The notes: a model not told the origin generated them from the letters alone. Numbered from the stretch's first letter, positions 27,522-36,272 are shown. The stretch is 64,000 bases of DNA from Exiguobacterium sp. SL-9 (GCF_004336985.1 NZ_SJUO01000001.1:496001-560000), one strand, 5' to 3'. Translations and numbers: made by a program.

Positions 27522-28613
27522 TTACTTCGTCCGATTCGAAATTTGTTGCCACACCGTCCCGAGCGCCGTTTCCCCGCTCGTGATCCGTTCTTTCGCGAGA
27601 CGAGCTTGAAGGGAAACTTCGAACTCACGGTCGTCTTCGGCGATTTTTAGTGCGGGCACCGCCTGCTCATCCCCACAATCGAACAAGAACCGGGCGGCCC
27701 GCCACCGGACGAGCTTGCTCTTATCTTTGAGCGCCTCAATCATCGACGGCTGAGACTGCGGCAACGCCCAGTCCGATACCGTATCGCCGGCCGTACGACG
27801 GACGATTGGTGACGAGTCCACGAGTGCCTGTTCGATATACGTGACGTACTCTTCCCGGTTCTCTTCGAACATGCCAATCATAACGACCGCTTGTCGACGG
27901 ATCGCCATCACCTTATCCTCGAGCGCTCGACGGAAATATACCATGTTGTCCGGAATGACCTCGAGTTCATCTAGGAACGCCAGTCGCGCTTTCCAATCGT
28001 CTGATTGCAGCTGGTTCGCATTCGCCTCATAGTCGGCTTCCCGCCCGAATGCACGGGCGACGATGCGCGCGACTCGTTCTTCGGGATAAGCTGCCTCGAG
28101 TTCTTCTTGCGCGACAACGCTCACGTCCTCGAGTTCCCCGTAACGCGGGGCTTGTTCGACCCAACGCCGGTCTTGAATGACGTTTTTCACTTGGGCTTGC
28201 ACGTCGAGTGCGGCGTCGACGAACCGTTTCGACAGACCGACACGTTTTTCTATGTCGCCTTTGACGAGTTTCAACTGCATCGGCACATCGAGTACGAACT
28301 GGACCGATACATGTACCGGTTCATAGTCTGCTGCCATCTGGCTTGCCTCGACTTCCGCCACGTCTTCCCCGAACGCGCGACGAATCTCGTTCATGACGTC
28401 GTGCCAATCGTGTTTTGGATGGCGTTCGACGGCGAGAAAGTCAGAGACCGCGTAGACCGACTTGACCCCACGCAACCCGACGATATCCTCGATGATTGGA
28501 GGCATGTCGCGGCTCGCCTTGTCATACGTGACACCCCGACCTGTGAACGCCGGTTCCACGATAATCTTCAAGTTATTTGGACTTGGAGTTGGTTCAATAG
28601 CTACTAGTTTCAT
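27522..28613 (-). CDS. Conserved virulence factor C family protein: Nfu-N domain plus HEAT-like repeats
   Basis: 363 residues from the ATG at 28613, preceded by GAGGTGATGAGA. Residues 1 to about 85 are an Nfu N-terminal-type domain (AIEPTPSPNNLKIIVEP, GVKSVYAVSDFLAVERHP). Residues about 225-345 are tandem HEAT/PBS-lyase-type helices (ALEDKVMAIRRQAVVMIGMF, VDSSPIVRRTAGDTVSDWAL, KDKSKLVRWRAARFLFDCG). This is the architecture of S. aureus CvfC-type proteins, whose molecular role is unclear. A scaffold or protein-binding role is an inference. Confidence 0.85.
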   Translation of the reverse strand: MKLVAIEPTPSPNNLKIIVEPAFTGRGVTYDKASRDMPPIIEDIVGLRGVKSVYAVSDFLAVERHPKHDWHDVMNEIRRAFGEDVAEVEASQMAADYEPVHVSVQFVLDVPMQLKLVKGDIEKRVGLSKRFVDAALDVQAQVKNVIQDRRWVEQAPRYGELEDVSVVAQEELEAAYPEERVARIVARAFGREADYEANANQLQSDDWKARLAFLDELEVIPDNMVYFRRALEDKVMAIRRQAVVMIGMFEENREEYVTYIEQALVDSSPIVRRTAGDTVSDWALPQSQPSMIEALKDKSKLVRWRAARFLFDCGDEQAVPALKIAEDDREFEVSLQARLAKERITSGETALGTVWQQISNRTK

Positions 28614-28648
28614 TCTCATCACCTCATCTTCAATCGTGACGAAAACAA

Positions 28649-28679
28649 CAAAAAAACGCAAGCGAGTCGCTTGCGTCGT
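28649..28679 (-). terminator. Terminator of the 79-residue gene
   Basis: Minus strand: ACGCAAGCGA pairs with TCGCTTGCGT, followed by seven T residues. Confidence 0.88.
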
Positions 28680-28684
28680 GAACA

Positions 28685-28924
28685 TCAAAATAGGGCGATG
28701 AACTGTTGGAGCGAATAACGGTCTCCTTCGACGATGAACGTATCGTCCCCGGCGACCGGCTCGAGGAAGAATCGTTTCTCTCCATCGGCTTTCACGTATC
28801 CGAAAATATGGCCCGTCTGATAGAATAATTCCACAATCGTGACCCGGCCGAACGTCATCCCGTCATTGATGACTGCCCGGTCCTCTAACTCGCCGCCATT
28901 GTACAGTTCAATATACGTTTCCAT
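28685..28924 (-). CDS. Small hypothetical protein
   Basis: 79 residues from the ATG at 28924; GGGAG lies 11 bases upstream. The protein begins ETYIELYNGGELEDRAVIND and has alternating beta-type segments (FGRVTIVELFYQTGHIFGYV, KRFFLEPVAGDDTFIVEGD) ending in a short helix. It is soluble and of unknown function. It has its own terminator. Confidence 0.62.
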   Translation of the reverse strand: METYIELYNGGELEDRAVINDGMTFGRVTIVELFYQTGHIFGYVKADGEKRFFLEPVAGDDTFIVEGDRYSLQQFIALF

Positions 28925-28993
28925 TTTTGCTGTCGCTCCCTTTGTGTGTGTTTTCACAATTCATTTCTATCAAACATTCAGGGCGACTTCAAG

Positions 28994-29554
28994 TTATTTT
29001 TTTGCGTGACGCTTCCAAAAATCAATCCAATTATAATACTCCAATAATACTCGGTCGATTTGTTGACGCGACTTCTCATCATGCAATCCGCTCTCATCAA
29101 TCTTTTCTTTGCAATGACTAATAAAAATTTCATTTCCTGGTAAAACGTTCGCACGATTTGTGGCAAATACTTGACGGAGATGGATTTGACAACGCGCCGT
29201 CCCGAGCATCCCCGGAGATGCACCGGCAATCATGACCGGCTTGTCTCTGAGCGGTGTCCCTGGTTCGAGTGACAGCCAATCGATTGCGTTCTTCAAGACA
29301 CCGGGAATGCTGTGATTATACTCGGGTGTCACGACGAGCAGACCATCCGCCTCGCGTACCACTTGTTTGAACGCGAGTACGACGTCAGGTTCGTTCGGAT
29401 CAATCAAGTCATCATTATAGAGCGGCATCTCAATCGAAGCGATGTCGACATCAAATCGGTCTCGACCGAGCTCGATGATTGAGTGGAGCAACGCCGTGTT
29501 GAACGACGCTTTTCGAAGACTTCCTGATACGGCAACAAGCTTGAATTTAGACAT
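28994..29554 (-). CDS. NADPH-dependent FMN reductase family protein
   Basis: 186 residues, flavodoxin-like fold. FMN-binding loop VSGSLRKASFNTALL at the N-terminus and PEYNHSIPGVLKNAIDWLS in the middle are the family signatures. Such enzymes (azoreductase or chromate-reductase type) reduce FMN, quinones or azo dyes with NAD(P)H; the natural substrate here is unknown. The ATG at 29554 follows AAGGAGG and overlaps the hydrolase stop by eight bases. Third gene of the 30829-28994 operon. Confidence 0.9.
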   Translation of the reverse strand: MSKFKLVAVSGSLRKASFNTALLHSIIELGRDRFDVDIASIEMPLYNDDLIDPNEPDVVLAFKQVVREADGLLVVTPEYNHSIPGVLKNAIDWLSLEPGTPLRDKPVMIAGASPGMLGTARCQIHLRQVFATNRANVLPGNEIFISHCKEKIDESGLHDEKSRQQIDRVLLEYYNWIDFWKRHAKK

Positions 29555-30260
29555 GTCGCACCTCCTTAAGCCAATTGTTGATGAGTCGTGCTTCTAATTC
29601 AGGCTGCTCCATCATTCCCATATGGCTGCCTGGGACAGTTTGTTTCGTATGATGTTCTGCGCCGAGGAAAGCACGGTCAGCGTCCATGTTCGGATCTTTG
29701 TCCCCGTAGAGGAATAGACCGGGCAAGCTCGTTTCGCGCACGGTCTCCGTTTCGTCGGCCCGGTCGCGAATGGCCCGTTGCGCAGAAATAATTCCTTCTT
29801 TCGACATCGCATACCCGATTTGTTTCGCGCGCTCGATTAAGGTGTGGGCTGAGTCAGCCGCAAACACCCCCGGAATCATCGTATCGATGAACGGATGGAC
29901 CCCTTCTGCCATCACTCGCTCGATCGCTTGATTCCGTTTGGCTTTTGCTTCTTCCGGGTCAGCCGCCGCCGTCGAATGAATCAAGCCGAATCCCGACAGC
30001 TCGGTCGGATAACGGCGGACGAGATTTGTCGTGACATAGCCCCCGAATGAGTGCCCGAATACGATTGGCCGTTCGAGTTCTCGGAGACGTATCTCAGCGA
30101 GCACCCAATCTGCGAACTGGTCCATCGTCTCTGGTCCAGCTTCGGTCCCATCATGTCCCGGTAACGTCAGCGCATACACATCCGCATCGAGCGTCGGGAT
30201 GAGTTCCTCAAAATAGTCAGGTGAGCCACATAAGCCGTGTAACAGTACAAGTTGTCTCAT
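29547..30260 (-). CDS. Alpha/beta hydrolase
   Basis: 237 residues. HGLCGSPDYFEELIP gives the oxyanion region, GHSFGGYVTT the nucleophile elbow (Ser near 90), and FLYGDKDPNMD and the GSHMGMMEQPE His region complete the triad. This is the MenH/carboxylesterase-like shape with a helical cap. Substrate unknown. It overlaps the GNAT stop by four bases (ATGA), so the two are translationally coupled. Confidence 0.9.
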   Translation of the reverse strand: MRQLVLLHGLCGSPDYFEELIPTLDADVYALTLPGHDGTEAGPETMDQFADWVLAEIRLRELERPIVFGHSFGGYVTTNLVRRYPTELSGFGLIHSTAAADPEEAKAKRNQAIERVMAEGVHPFIDTMIPGVFAADSAHTLIERAKQIGYAMSKEGIISAQRAIRDRADETETVRETSLPGLFLYGDKDPNMDADRAFLGAEHHTKQTVPGSHMGMMEQPELEARLINNWLKEVRHV

Positions 30261-30829
30261 CGTCTTTCCTCCCTTTCATTCCATTCCTCTTTCAAGAGAC
30301 GATACATCGTCAAGTCCATAAAACGGCCATGACTATAAGCGTAATCGTGGAGCAGCCCCTCTTCCGTGAATCCAAGCTTCTGTACTAACCGGTTCGATCC
30401 TTCATTTTCTGGGGCGACGAGCGCCGAGATACGATGAAATTTGAACTCATCGAATCCGTGCCGAATGACAGCCGATGCCGCCTCATGGGCGACACCCCGA
30501 CGCCAATGGTTCGGTGCGACTTCAAAGCCGATTTCGGCCCTGAAGTATTGGGGCGTCCAGTTATGAAAGCCAATCGTCCCGACCAGTTCGTTCGTCTCGC
30601 GATCACAGATCGCCCAGCGAATCGCTTTGCCTTGTTGGAACTGGTCTTTGAAATAAGCGATGACGTTCTTCGCCTCGTAGACGGCCAGCAAAGGATCGGA
30701 CCCGTAATAGCGCATCACTTCCTCGGTCGAGAGAATCACATAGAGCGCCCTCGCGTCACGGGGTTCGAGTTCTCTTAAAATGAACCGACTCGTTATGAGT
30801 TCAGGAAAACTTTTTTTCAACCCCCACAT
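30257..30829 (-). CDS. GNAT acetyltransferase, RimJ/RimL type
   Basis: 190 residues from the ATG at 30829 (AAAGGCGG upstream); an in-frame start at 30871 has no site. It has LITSRFILRELEPRDARALY at the N-terminus, NELVGTIGFHNW, EIGFEVAPNHWRRGVAHEAA for acetyl-CoA binding, and NRLVQKLGFTEEGLLHDY at the end. This pattern is that of RimJ/RimL-like N-alpha or small-molecule acetyltransferases. It leads a three-gene overlapping operon with the hydrolase and FMN reductase. Confidence 0.9.
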   Translation of the reverse strand: MWGLKKSFPELITSRFILRELEPRDARALYVILSTEEVMRYYGSDPLLAVYEAKNVIAYFKDQFQQGKAIRWAICDRETNELVGTIGFHNWTPQYFRAEIGFEVAPNHWRRGVAHEAASAVIRHGFDEFKFHRISALVAPENEGSNRLVQKLGFTEEGLLHDYAYSHGRFMDLTMYRLLKEEWNEREERR

Positions 30830-30980
30830 ATGGAATCCGCCTTTCTGCTTCTTTTCCTCAATTATAACCATTTTCTCAAAAAAACCATCATCTCAATCTT
30901 CCAGAACCGCTCAAACATGGCGCTCTTGAGAGGGATTTGCTAAAATCAAACTGTAGTGACTTTGAACTGAGGGGATAAAC

Positions 30981-31712
30981 ATGTCAAAACAGTTGTTCTA
31001 TATTAAACAAGACCGAGAACTGCAACGTTTTACACTTCACGGCGTGACGCTGAGCGATGTCACCGAAGCGCTATCACTCGCCCGCCCGATGATTATCTGT
31101 CGTACGGACATAAAAGGGATGAGGCAGTCTTCCCGGACCCGGTTCCGCTATATCGAGGCGCATGAACTGTCGACGTTCTCGACGAAATACTTAAACAATC
31201 AAACAAGTTTCACCGCCATCGATTTTCCCGACTACCATCTGCTCGAATCGTTGTCGGACCATGAGATTGCCGAGATTTTGTTCCTCAGCCACATGGAGCG
31301 TGGCTTAAAGGGACCGTTCCTCAATTCGATTCAAAATGAGATCGCTTTTTTCAACGAATCGAATGACCGTCACAGCAGCCTCTACATCAGAGACTGGTCG
31401 ACGATCTCGCACTTCCTGCAGAGCGTGTTGCAAAGCAAGCTCGACCGGGACATCCGTAACATCAGTTTCGTTCCGATTCCCTTACCAGTCATCGATGAGA
31501 TTTTAGCGTTGTCGCCGCAAGGGTTGATCATCGACTTCGACCATACGAAACGGAGCCTGTTCAATCGCCAAGTATCAATCTCCTTCTATGTCGCAGGACG
31601 TTACGAGGACATGTCCGTCCTCGAGGAAGATTTCGACGCGAAGAAAGAATCGATCGCATTGAAGGGGCAATTGACGTATCGCCGGCGCACGTGGGAGATC
31701 GAACGTTTTTGA
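30981..31712 (+). CDS. Conserved hypothetical protein
   Basis: 243 residues from an ATG preceded by GAGGGGATAAAC. No signal peptide or membrane helix. It has mixed alpha/beta character, with LLESLSDHEIAEILFLSHME, WSTISHFLQSVLQSKLDRDI and VPIPLPVIDEILALSPQGLI. I do not recognise a family. Divergent from the GNAT operon and followed by a terminator, so it is a single-gene unit. Confidence 0.72.
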   Translation: MSKQLFYIKQDRELQRFTLHGVTLSDVTEALSLARPMIICRTDIKGMRQSSRTRFRYIEAHELSTFSTKYLNNQTSFTAIDFPDYHLLESLSDHEIAEILFLSHMERGLKGPFLNSIQNEIAFFNESNDRHSSLYIRDWSTISHFLQSVLQSKLDRDIRNISFVPIPLPVIDEILALSPQGLIIDFDHTKRSLFNRQVSISFYVAGRYEDMSVLEEDFDAKKESIALKGQLTYRRRTWEIERF

Positions 31713-31737
31713 GTTCATCCATGCACGAATCTTTGTC

Positions 31738-31766
31738 GAACCTGATCCAATCAGGTTCTTTTTTGT
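31738..31766 (+). terminator. Terminator of the 243-residue gene
   Basis: GAACCTGAT pairs with ATCAGGTTC around CCA, then six T residues. Confidence 0.85.
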
Positions 31767-31892
31767 TATCCCGCCCATAAGAATTACGTCCTAAATCCCT
31801 CAGCGACGCGCCTGTGACACTATTTTTAAAAATTGATAACAAATTGTCTTAATTTTTCGTTAAATTAAGTCTTTTCTTTTATCGCGAGGGCG

Positions 31893-31898
31893 GTATAC
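31893..31898 (+). promoter_or_regulatory. Possible -10 upstream of the 95-residue gene
   Basis: TATACT in GGCGGTATACTAGG, with a poor -35 about 17 bases upstream. The 31767-31890 stretch before it is A+T-rich and otherwise empty. Confidence 0.4.
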
Positions 31899-31919
31899 TA
31901 GGAATAACCTTCTGGAGGA

Positions 31920-31984
31920 ATGGAAGGCAATATAGAGAAAGCGAGGTGAAAATCTATTCATCACGCGGATGGATAGATACATGA
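31920..31984 (+). other. Two tiny overlapping open frames in the leader of the 95-residue gene
   Basis: ATG at 31920 opens a 9-codon frame ending TGA at 31949. A GTG at 31946 overlapping that stop opens a 12-codon frame ending at 31984, two bases before the ATG of the main gene. The GGAGG before the first ATG is only one base away, so translation is uncertain. Confidence 0.3.
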
Positions 31985-31985
31985 G

Positions 31986-32273
31986 ATGGAACAACTGAAA
32001 GTACAGGGAATGTCTTCGTTCACCAAGTTTGCGACGAATGGAAAAATGCTGAAACTAAAAGATGCAGTAGCCGGCGAGCAACGGATTTCGCTTCAAGAAG
32101 CGACCGATATTCAAGTCTCGATGCTCGACGAGGACCATTCGCGCTTCACTATATTCGGTCAGTCACACCCGCTCGTTGAACTGACCCTACCTCACCATTC
32201 TTGTGAAGTGTTACATGCCTGGTTATTACACAAGTTAAAACGCCAAAAAATCAAATTGGCTTCAAACGCCTAA
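31986..32273 (+). CDS. Small hypothetical protein
   Basis: 95 residues. The ATG at 31986 has no clear ribosome site (only GGATGG upstream), and an in-frame TAG lies three codons before it, so this is the first possible ATG. The protein is basic at the C-terminus (LLHKLKRQKIKLASNA), with beta-like segments before. No family recognised. A shared terminator follows. Translation may depend on coupling to the leader frames. Confidence 0.6.
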   Translation: MEQLKVQGMSSFTKFATNGKMLKLKDAVAGEQRISLQEATDIQVSMLDEDHSRFTIFGQSHPLVELTLPHHSCEVLHAWLLHKLKRQKIKLASNA

Positions 32274-32280
32274 ACCAACA

Positions 32281-32316
32281 ATAAGACCACGCCCATGCGG
32301 ACGTGGTCTTTCGTTT
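32281..32316. terminator. Terminator between the 95-residue gene and the PTS operon
   Basis: AAGACCACG pairs with CGTGGTCTT around a ten-base loop, then TCGTTT on the plus strand. The minus strand has a weaker T run for the PTS operon. Confidence 0.75.
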
Positions 32317-32326
32317 GGATTCAGCT

Positions 32327-33589
32327 TCATGTGAACAAGGAGACGAACCAGCTGATGAGGATCCCGACGAGCGCAAAGTCTGAATCGCCGAACGTCGTAC
32401 TCTCAAAGCCAAGGTTCCCGAGTAGCGGCAACAACATGGCCGGCAAGAAGCTAATGAGGAGACCGTTGGCGAAGGCACCTAAAATCGCACCGCGTCGCCC
32501 TCCTGTCGCGTTCCCGAACACGCCAGCCGTCGCTCCCGTGAAGAAGTGAGGGACTAACCCTGGAACGATGATCGCGAGCCCGAACAGCGGGAGGAAGAAC
32601 ATCGAAATCAATCCTGCCGCAAAACTGACCAAGAAGCCGATGATGACCGCGTTCGGAGCGAACGGGAACACGGTCGGACAATCCAGTGCCGGTTTCGCGT
32701 TCGGGACCATCTTGTCAGCGATCCCTTTGAACGCCGGTACGATCTCGGCAATCAACATCCGTACCCCGGCGAGAACGATATACACACCAGCCGCGAACGT
32801 GATCGCTTGAATAATCGAGAAGACGATATAGTTCGAACCGCCTGATAGCTCACTCTCGACAAAGCCTGGCCCGGCGAAGATGGCGACGACCACAAACAAG
32901 AGCGTCATCGTCAACGAGACAGCGACCGATGTGTCACGCAGGAAGCCGAGCTGCTTCGGAACTTGGATCTGCTCGGTCGAATGTTCTTTGTTGCCAGCAT
33001 ACTTGCCGATCGTACCCGAGACGAAATACCCGAGTGAACCGAAGTGGCCGATCGCAAAGTCGTCTGAACCCGTGATTTGACGGACGAACGGTTGCAAGAG
33101 CGCCGGGAAGAGCACCATACATAACCCGAGCAACACCGAACCGACCGCGACGAGGACGACTCCTTCAAGGCCAGACACCGAAAGAATCGCGGCAAGCAGA
33201 CTTGCCATGAACAGCGTATGGTGACCCGTCAAAAAAATATATTTGAACGGTGTGAACCGGGCGAGTACGATGTTCATGACCATCCCGAACACCATGATCA
33301 TCGCCGTCTCGACGCCGAACGCGTCTTGGGCGACCGCGACGATTGCTTCGTTGTTCGGGATGACCCCGCGAATACTAAACGCTTCGTCGAACATCTGTCC
33401 GAATATATCAAGCGCCGCGATGATGACCCCAGCTCCGGCCCCAATAATGACGAATCCCATGATTGTCTTCAACGTGCCCGAGACGACCGATGCCACATCT
33501 TTCTTTTGAAGCATAAGACCGATCAAAGCGAATAAACCGACCAAGATGGCAGGTGTTCCTAATATGTCCCGCATAATTAAATCAAGCAT
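32327..33589 (-). CDS. PTS ascorbate-type transporter subunit IIC (UlaA/SgaT family)
   Basis: Membrane channel and sugar-binding subunit of a phosphotransferase system. 420 residues with about ten hydrophobic helices. Family signatures: LARFTPFKYIFLTGHHTLFM near 108-127, GSDDFAIGHFGSLGYFVSG, and KPALDCPTVFPFAPNAVIIGF. Third gene of the regulator-IIB-IIC operon. The ATG at 33589 follows AAGGGGG. Known members carry L-ascorbate, but no ula catabolic genes are adjacent, so the substrate is open. Confidence 0.88.
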   Translation of the reverse strand: MLDLIMRDILGTPAILVGLFALIGLMLQKKDVASVVSGTLKTIMGFVIIGAGAGVIIAALDIFGQMFDEAFSIRGVIPNNEAIVAVAQDAFGVETAMIMVFGMVMNIVLARFTPFKYIFLTGHHTLFMASLLAAILSVSGLEGVVLVAVGSVLLGLCMVLFPALLQPFVRQITGSDDFAIGHFGSLGYFVSGTIGKYAGNKEHSTEQIQVPKQLGFLRDTSVAVSLTMTLLFVVVAIFAGPGFVESELSGGSNYIVFSIIQAITFAAGVYIVLAGVRMLIAEIVPAFKGIADKMVPNAKPALDCPTVFPFAPNAVIIGFLVSFAAGLISMFFLPLFGLAIIVPGLVPHFFTGATAGVFGNATGGRRGAILGAFANGLLISFLPAMLLPLLGNLGFESTTFGDSDFALVGILISWFVSLFT

Positions 33590-33621
33590 TCATTGTTCCC
33601 CCTTCCAACCCCCGAAGTCGT

Positions 33622-33888
33622 TTACAGTTTACCTTCTAGTTGCGCCTTGATCCCTTCGATGTCCATGACATTCTCAAGAGCGACAATTTCCCGCGTCCCG
33701 TCATCGAGCGTGCCGATGATGTCTTTGGCCCCTACATAAATGTCGGCCGGTTCCGTACGTGCCGTCGCGATATCCGTGTGCGACACTTCTGCCTCGGCAC
33801 CCATTTGATCAAGCGCCTTCTTCACATTCAACTCCATGATGAAACTTGAACCGAGCCCGTTCCCGCATACTACTAAAATCTTTTTCAT
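33622..33888 (-). CDS. PTS ascorbate-type transporter subunit IIB (UlaB/SgaB family)
   Basis: 88 residues; phosphate carrier between IIA and the sugar. The phosphocysteine is C8 in ILVVCGNGLGSS, followed by the DIATARTEPADIYVGAKDI segment. The ATG follows GGAGGAA and begins just after the regulator stop. It partners the IIC at 32327 and probably receives phosphate from the IIA domain fused to the regulator. Confidence 0.9.
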   Translation of the reverse strand: MKKILVVCGNGLGSSFIMELNVKKALDQMGAEAEVSHTDIATARTEPADIYVGAKDIIGTLDDGTREIVALENVMDIEGIKAQLEGKL

Positions 33889-33891
33889 TAT

Positions 33892-35910
33892 TCATTCCTC
33901 CTCAGAATATTTGTTGATAACCGGTAACATGTCGTCACTCGCCTGAGCGGACAACAATATCGCTAAATCTTCCTCGTTACCGAGTAATTCCGTCAGTTGG
34001 GCGAGCGCCTTCAAATGTGTCGTCTGGTCGATGGCCGCAAGCACAAAGAAGAGTCGCACCGATTTATTTTCGGGAAAGACGACCGGGTCCCCCACTTTCA
34101 ATACGCTCATGCCGAGCTTTCGGACCCCATCCTCGGGCCGGGCATGCGGAATGGCCACGTCCGGCATGAGGACGATATACGGACCATGTTCTGTGACGTT
34201 GTCAATCATCGTGTCGATATAACTCGTGACAATCGATTCATTCGTTTCGAGCGGCTTGGCTGCGAGTCGGATGGCCGTTTGCCAATCGTCGACTTTGTCC
34301 AACACTTGGATATTTTCTCGTGTGATCAGTTCATTTAGCACCGGCTGTCCCCCCTGGTGTACAGTTTGAGTCGTGTCAGCGTACAACAACGCCCGCAAAT
34401 CTTGGCGCAATTGTCGTTCATTGGTGACGGTCGCATGTTTTTTCACGACTTGCAACACGTCCTCGATTTGAATCGCAATGGGCTCGCCCCGTTTCAAAAA
34501 CCGTTGCTCGATTTGACGTTTCAACTGGATTTGTTCAAGCCGTGTCGGCAAGGCCGGGACGAGTGTGACATTCGCCAACTCATGAATCGTTCGCGGCAAC
34601 GGGACGGTCGTGAAAATCAAGTCGACGAGCGGCGCATACTGCTCGACGTCCCGCTGAGAGATCGGCGGCAAAAAGACGATCTCCGGGAATTGATTCTTTA
34701 AAATATGATCGAGCATATGCGAGACGCTAATCCCGCTCGGACAGACGACGATGGCTTTCATCTGGTCATCGAGATGCTGTCCTTGTTGATGGAGATGCGC
34801 CGCAAAATGGAGCGTATAATACATGACTTCTGTCGCCGGTACGTCCTTGCCGAGACGTTGCCGGAACGGCTCGAGCGACCGCTCCACGAGCACGTTTAGC
34901 ACTTGGTGTTCTTTCATGACATAACGTTCGAGCTCTTCGGGTGCCTCGAGTCCTGTATAGACGCGTTGCATCGTCGCTTTCGAATGAAGCACGAGTTTTT
35001 CGCACAACGCTTCTCGCTCGATGATGAACGTACAACTGAGCAATTCGAACCGTTCGATTACATCCATCATGACGCTAGCTAATTCATGTTGCGTCGCCTC
35101 ATCCATCTCTTCCTCGACTTTGGGTCCGCTCTTGATCAACATATCGAGCGTCACCCAAAGATGAGGCATTTGACTGAAGTGATGCCGAAGCACGTCATCC
35201 GTATTTTCCGCCATGACGAGGTCCTCTGTGTCAGTCGATGTAGGTAACGTCATTCGGCTTCCAAACAATAGGAAGTAGGCGAGCTTTTCACGATGGATCT
35301 CGACCAATTTGAACTGCCTCACCGTCTCATACGTTTCCAGTTGGTGAAGTAGCTGTTCATACTCGATCTCCCAATCCACGAGCACGGCACTGACGAGACG
35401 TTCCTTCGTCGAACGCGTGACGAGACGTTCAATCGTCCGATATAAATACAAGGCGATCGTTTGCGGATGTCCGTTCACGTGATACCCTGATTTTCGGGTA
35501 TAGGCGAAATCGAGACCGAAATGCGCCGCGCTTCGTTTCACGCTATTCAAACTTTCCTGCACCGTGTATTTGGAGACATCGAGTAGCTGTTGGAAATGAA
35601 ACGCCGATAAAAATTCACGGTTTACTAATGTGAAGAACACGATTAACAACTCGCGCTCTTCCTCGGCCCAAATCAATCCAGCCTGTTCAAATCGTTCCAT
35701 CAGCTCGGGGGTGACCGTCAACTGAATCGTCGCCCCGTCCGTTTTCATGTCGGACAGTCCACAATCAAGCAACCATTCTTGAATCCGCTCCAGCTCATAC
35801 TCGATGGCCCGTCGTGAATACGGGAGCATCAGCTCGAGCGATTCAATCGTTACTCGTTGTTCGTGCATGATGACACTCAAAATCCGCTTGCTCTTTTCAT
35901 TTAGTAACAT
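33892..35910 (-). CDS. PRD-containing transcription regulator with fused EIIB-like and EIIA domains
   Basis: 672 residues, MtlR/LicR-type architecture: N-terminal helix-turn-helix (about 1-65, with a second to about 130), two PRDs (about 180-400), an EIIB-gat-like domain (VVCPSGISVSHMLDHIL with its cysteine), and a C-terminal EIIA domain (about 525-672) with the phosphohistidine motif VAIPHARPEDGVRKLGMS. Such proteins activate their own PTS operon depending on phosphorylation of PRD, EIIB and EIIA sites. The EIIA part may also serve transport, since no separate IIA gene is present. ATG 35910 follows AGGAGG. A cre site overlaps its promoter. Confidence 0.88.
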   Translation of the reverse strand: MLLNEKSKRILSVIMHEQRVTIESLELMLPYSRRAIEYELERIQEWLLDCGLSDMKTDGATIQLTVTPELMERFEQAGLIWAEEERELLIVFFTLVNREFLSAFHFQQLLDVSKYTVQESLNSVKRSAAHFGLDFAYTRKSGYHVNGHPQTIALYLYRTIERLVTRSTKERLVSAVLVDWEIEYEQLLHQLETYETVRQFKLVEIHREKLAYFLLFGSRMTLPTSTDTEDLVMAENTDDVLRHHFSQMPHLWVTLDMLIKSGPKVEEEMDEATQHELASVMMDVIERFELLSCTFIIEREALCEKLVLHSKATMQRVYTGLEAPEELERYVMKEHQVLNVLVERSLEPFRQRLGKDVPATEVMYYTLHFAAHLHQQGQHLDDQMKAIVVCPSGISVSHMLDHILKNQFPEIVFLPPISQRDVEQYAPLVDLIFTTVPLPRTIHELANVTLVPALPTRLEQIQLKRQIEQRFLKRGEPIAIQIEDVLQVVKKHATVTNERQLRQDLRALLYADTTQTVHQGGQPVLNELITRENIQVLDKVDDWQTAIRLAAKPLETNESIVTSYIDTMIDNVTEHGPYIVLMPDVAIPHARPEDGVRKLGMSVLKVGDPVVFPENKSVRLFFVLAAIDQTTHLKALAQLTELLGNEEDLAILLSAQASDDMLPVINKYSEEE

Positions 35911-35932
35911 GGTAGTGGCCTCCTACACGTTT

Positions 35933-35938
35933 AGTATA
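35933..35938 (-). promoter_or_regulatory. -10 of the PTS operon
   Basis: Minus-strand TATACT, 23 bases upstream of the start codon. The -35 (ACAAAT-like at 17-base spacing) is weak and falls next to the cre site, as expected for an activator-dependent promoter. Confidence 0.5.
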
Positions 35939-35957
35939 AGTGAGTTTCACCCGAAAT

Positions 35958-35972
35958 TTGTAAGCGTTTACG
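35958..35972. promoter_or_regulatory. cre site for CcpA at the PTS operon promoter
   Basis: TTGTAAGCGTTTACG matches WTGNAANCGNWNNCW at all fixed bases except the last. It abuts the -35 region of the PTS regulator gene, a repressing position, and fits carbon catabolite repression of a sugar PTS. Confidence 0.65.
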
Positions 35973-36024
35973 ACAGGGTTTTCGGGACGTGTTTCCCAAA
36001 CTTCTGTCTCTCCTCATGCGTCCA

Positions 36025-36064
36025 GAAAAAAGAGGCGCAGGGTCACATGTGTCCCTCGCCTCTT
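36025..36064 (-). terminator. Terminator of the lipid-phosphatase operon
   Basis: Minus strand: AAGAGGCG...CGCCTCTT outer stem with inner GGG/CCC and CACATGTG pairing, followed by six T residues. Confidence 0.85.
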
Positions 36065-36080
36065 CCTTATCTAAAATCAA

Positions 36081-36272
36081 TCATTCTATCGAACCTGTTT
36101 CGTTCTTCCGATAAATGGTGACGCCTCCGTGTTTCGCTTCGCCAACGACTTCAAACATCCAGCCCTTGTCGATCAATAGCGAACGGACCGTTAAAAACTC
36201 GTCTTTTGGCACGAGCACCTCTTCGACCGAACCGTCGAGAAGTTCTTGAATCTTTTGTTCCCATTCATTCAT
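36081..36272 (-). CDS. Small hypothetical protein
   Basis: 63 residues. The start codon overlaps the upstream stop (TAATG), with GAGGTGA ahead of it. The product is acidic: a helical N-terminus (WEQKIQELLDGSVEEVLV) followed by beta-like GWMFEVVGEAKHGGVTIYRK. No family recognised. It is the last gene of a four-gene overlapping operon and probably co-translated with the preceding one. Confidence 0.68.
   Translation of the reverse strand: MNEWEQKIQELLDGSVEEVLVPKDEFLTVRSLLIDKGWMFEVVGEAKHGGVTIYRKNETGSIE

Noticed and set aside
28005-28607. 200-codon plus-strand frame inside the CvfC-like gene
   Set aside because: No ribosome site and antisense to Nfu-N and HEAT motifs.
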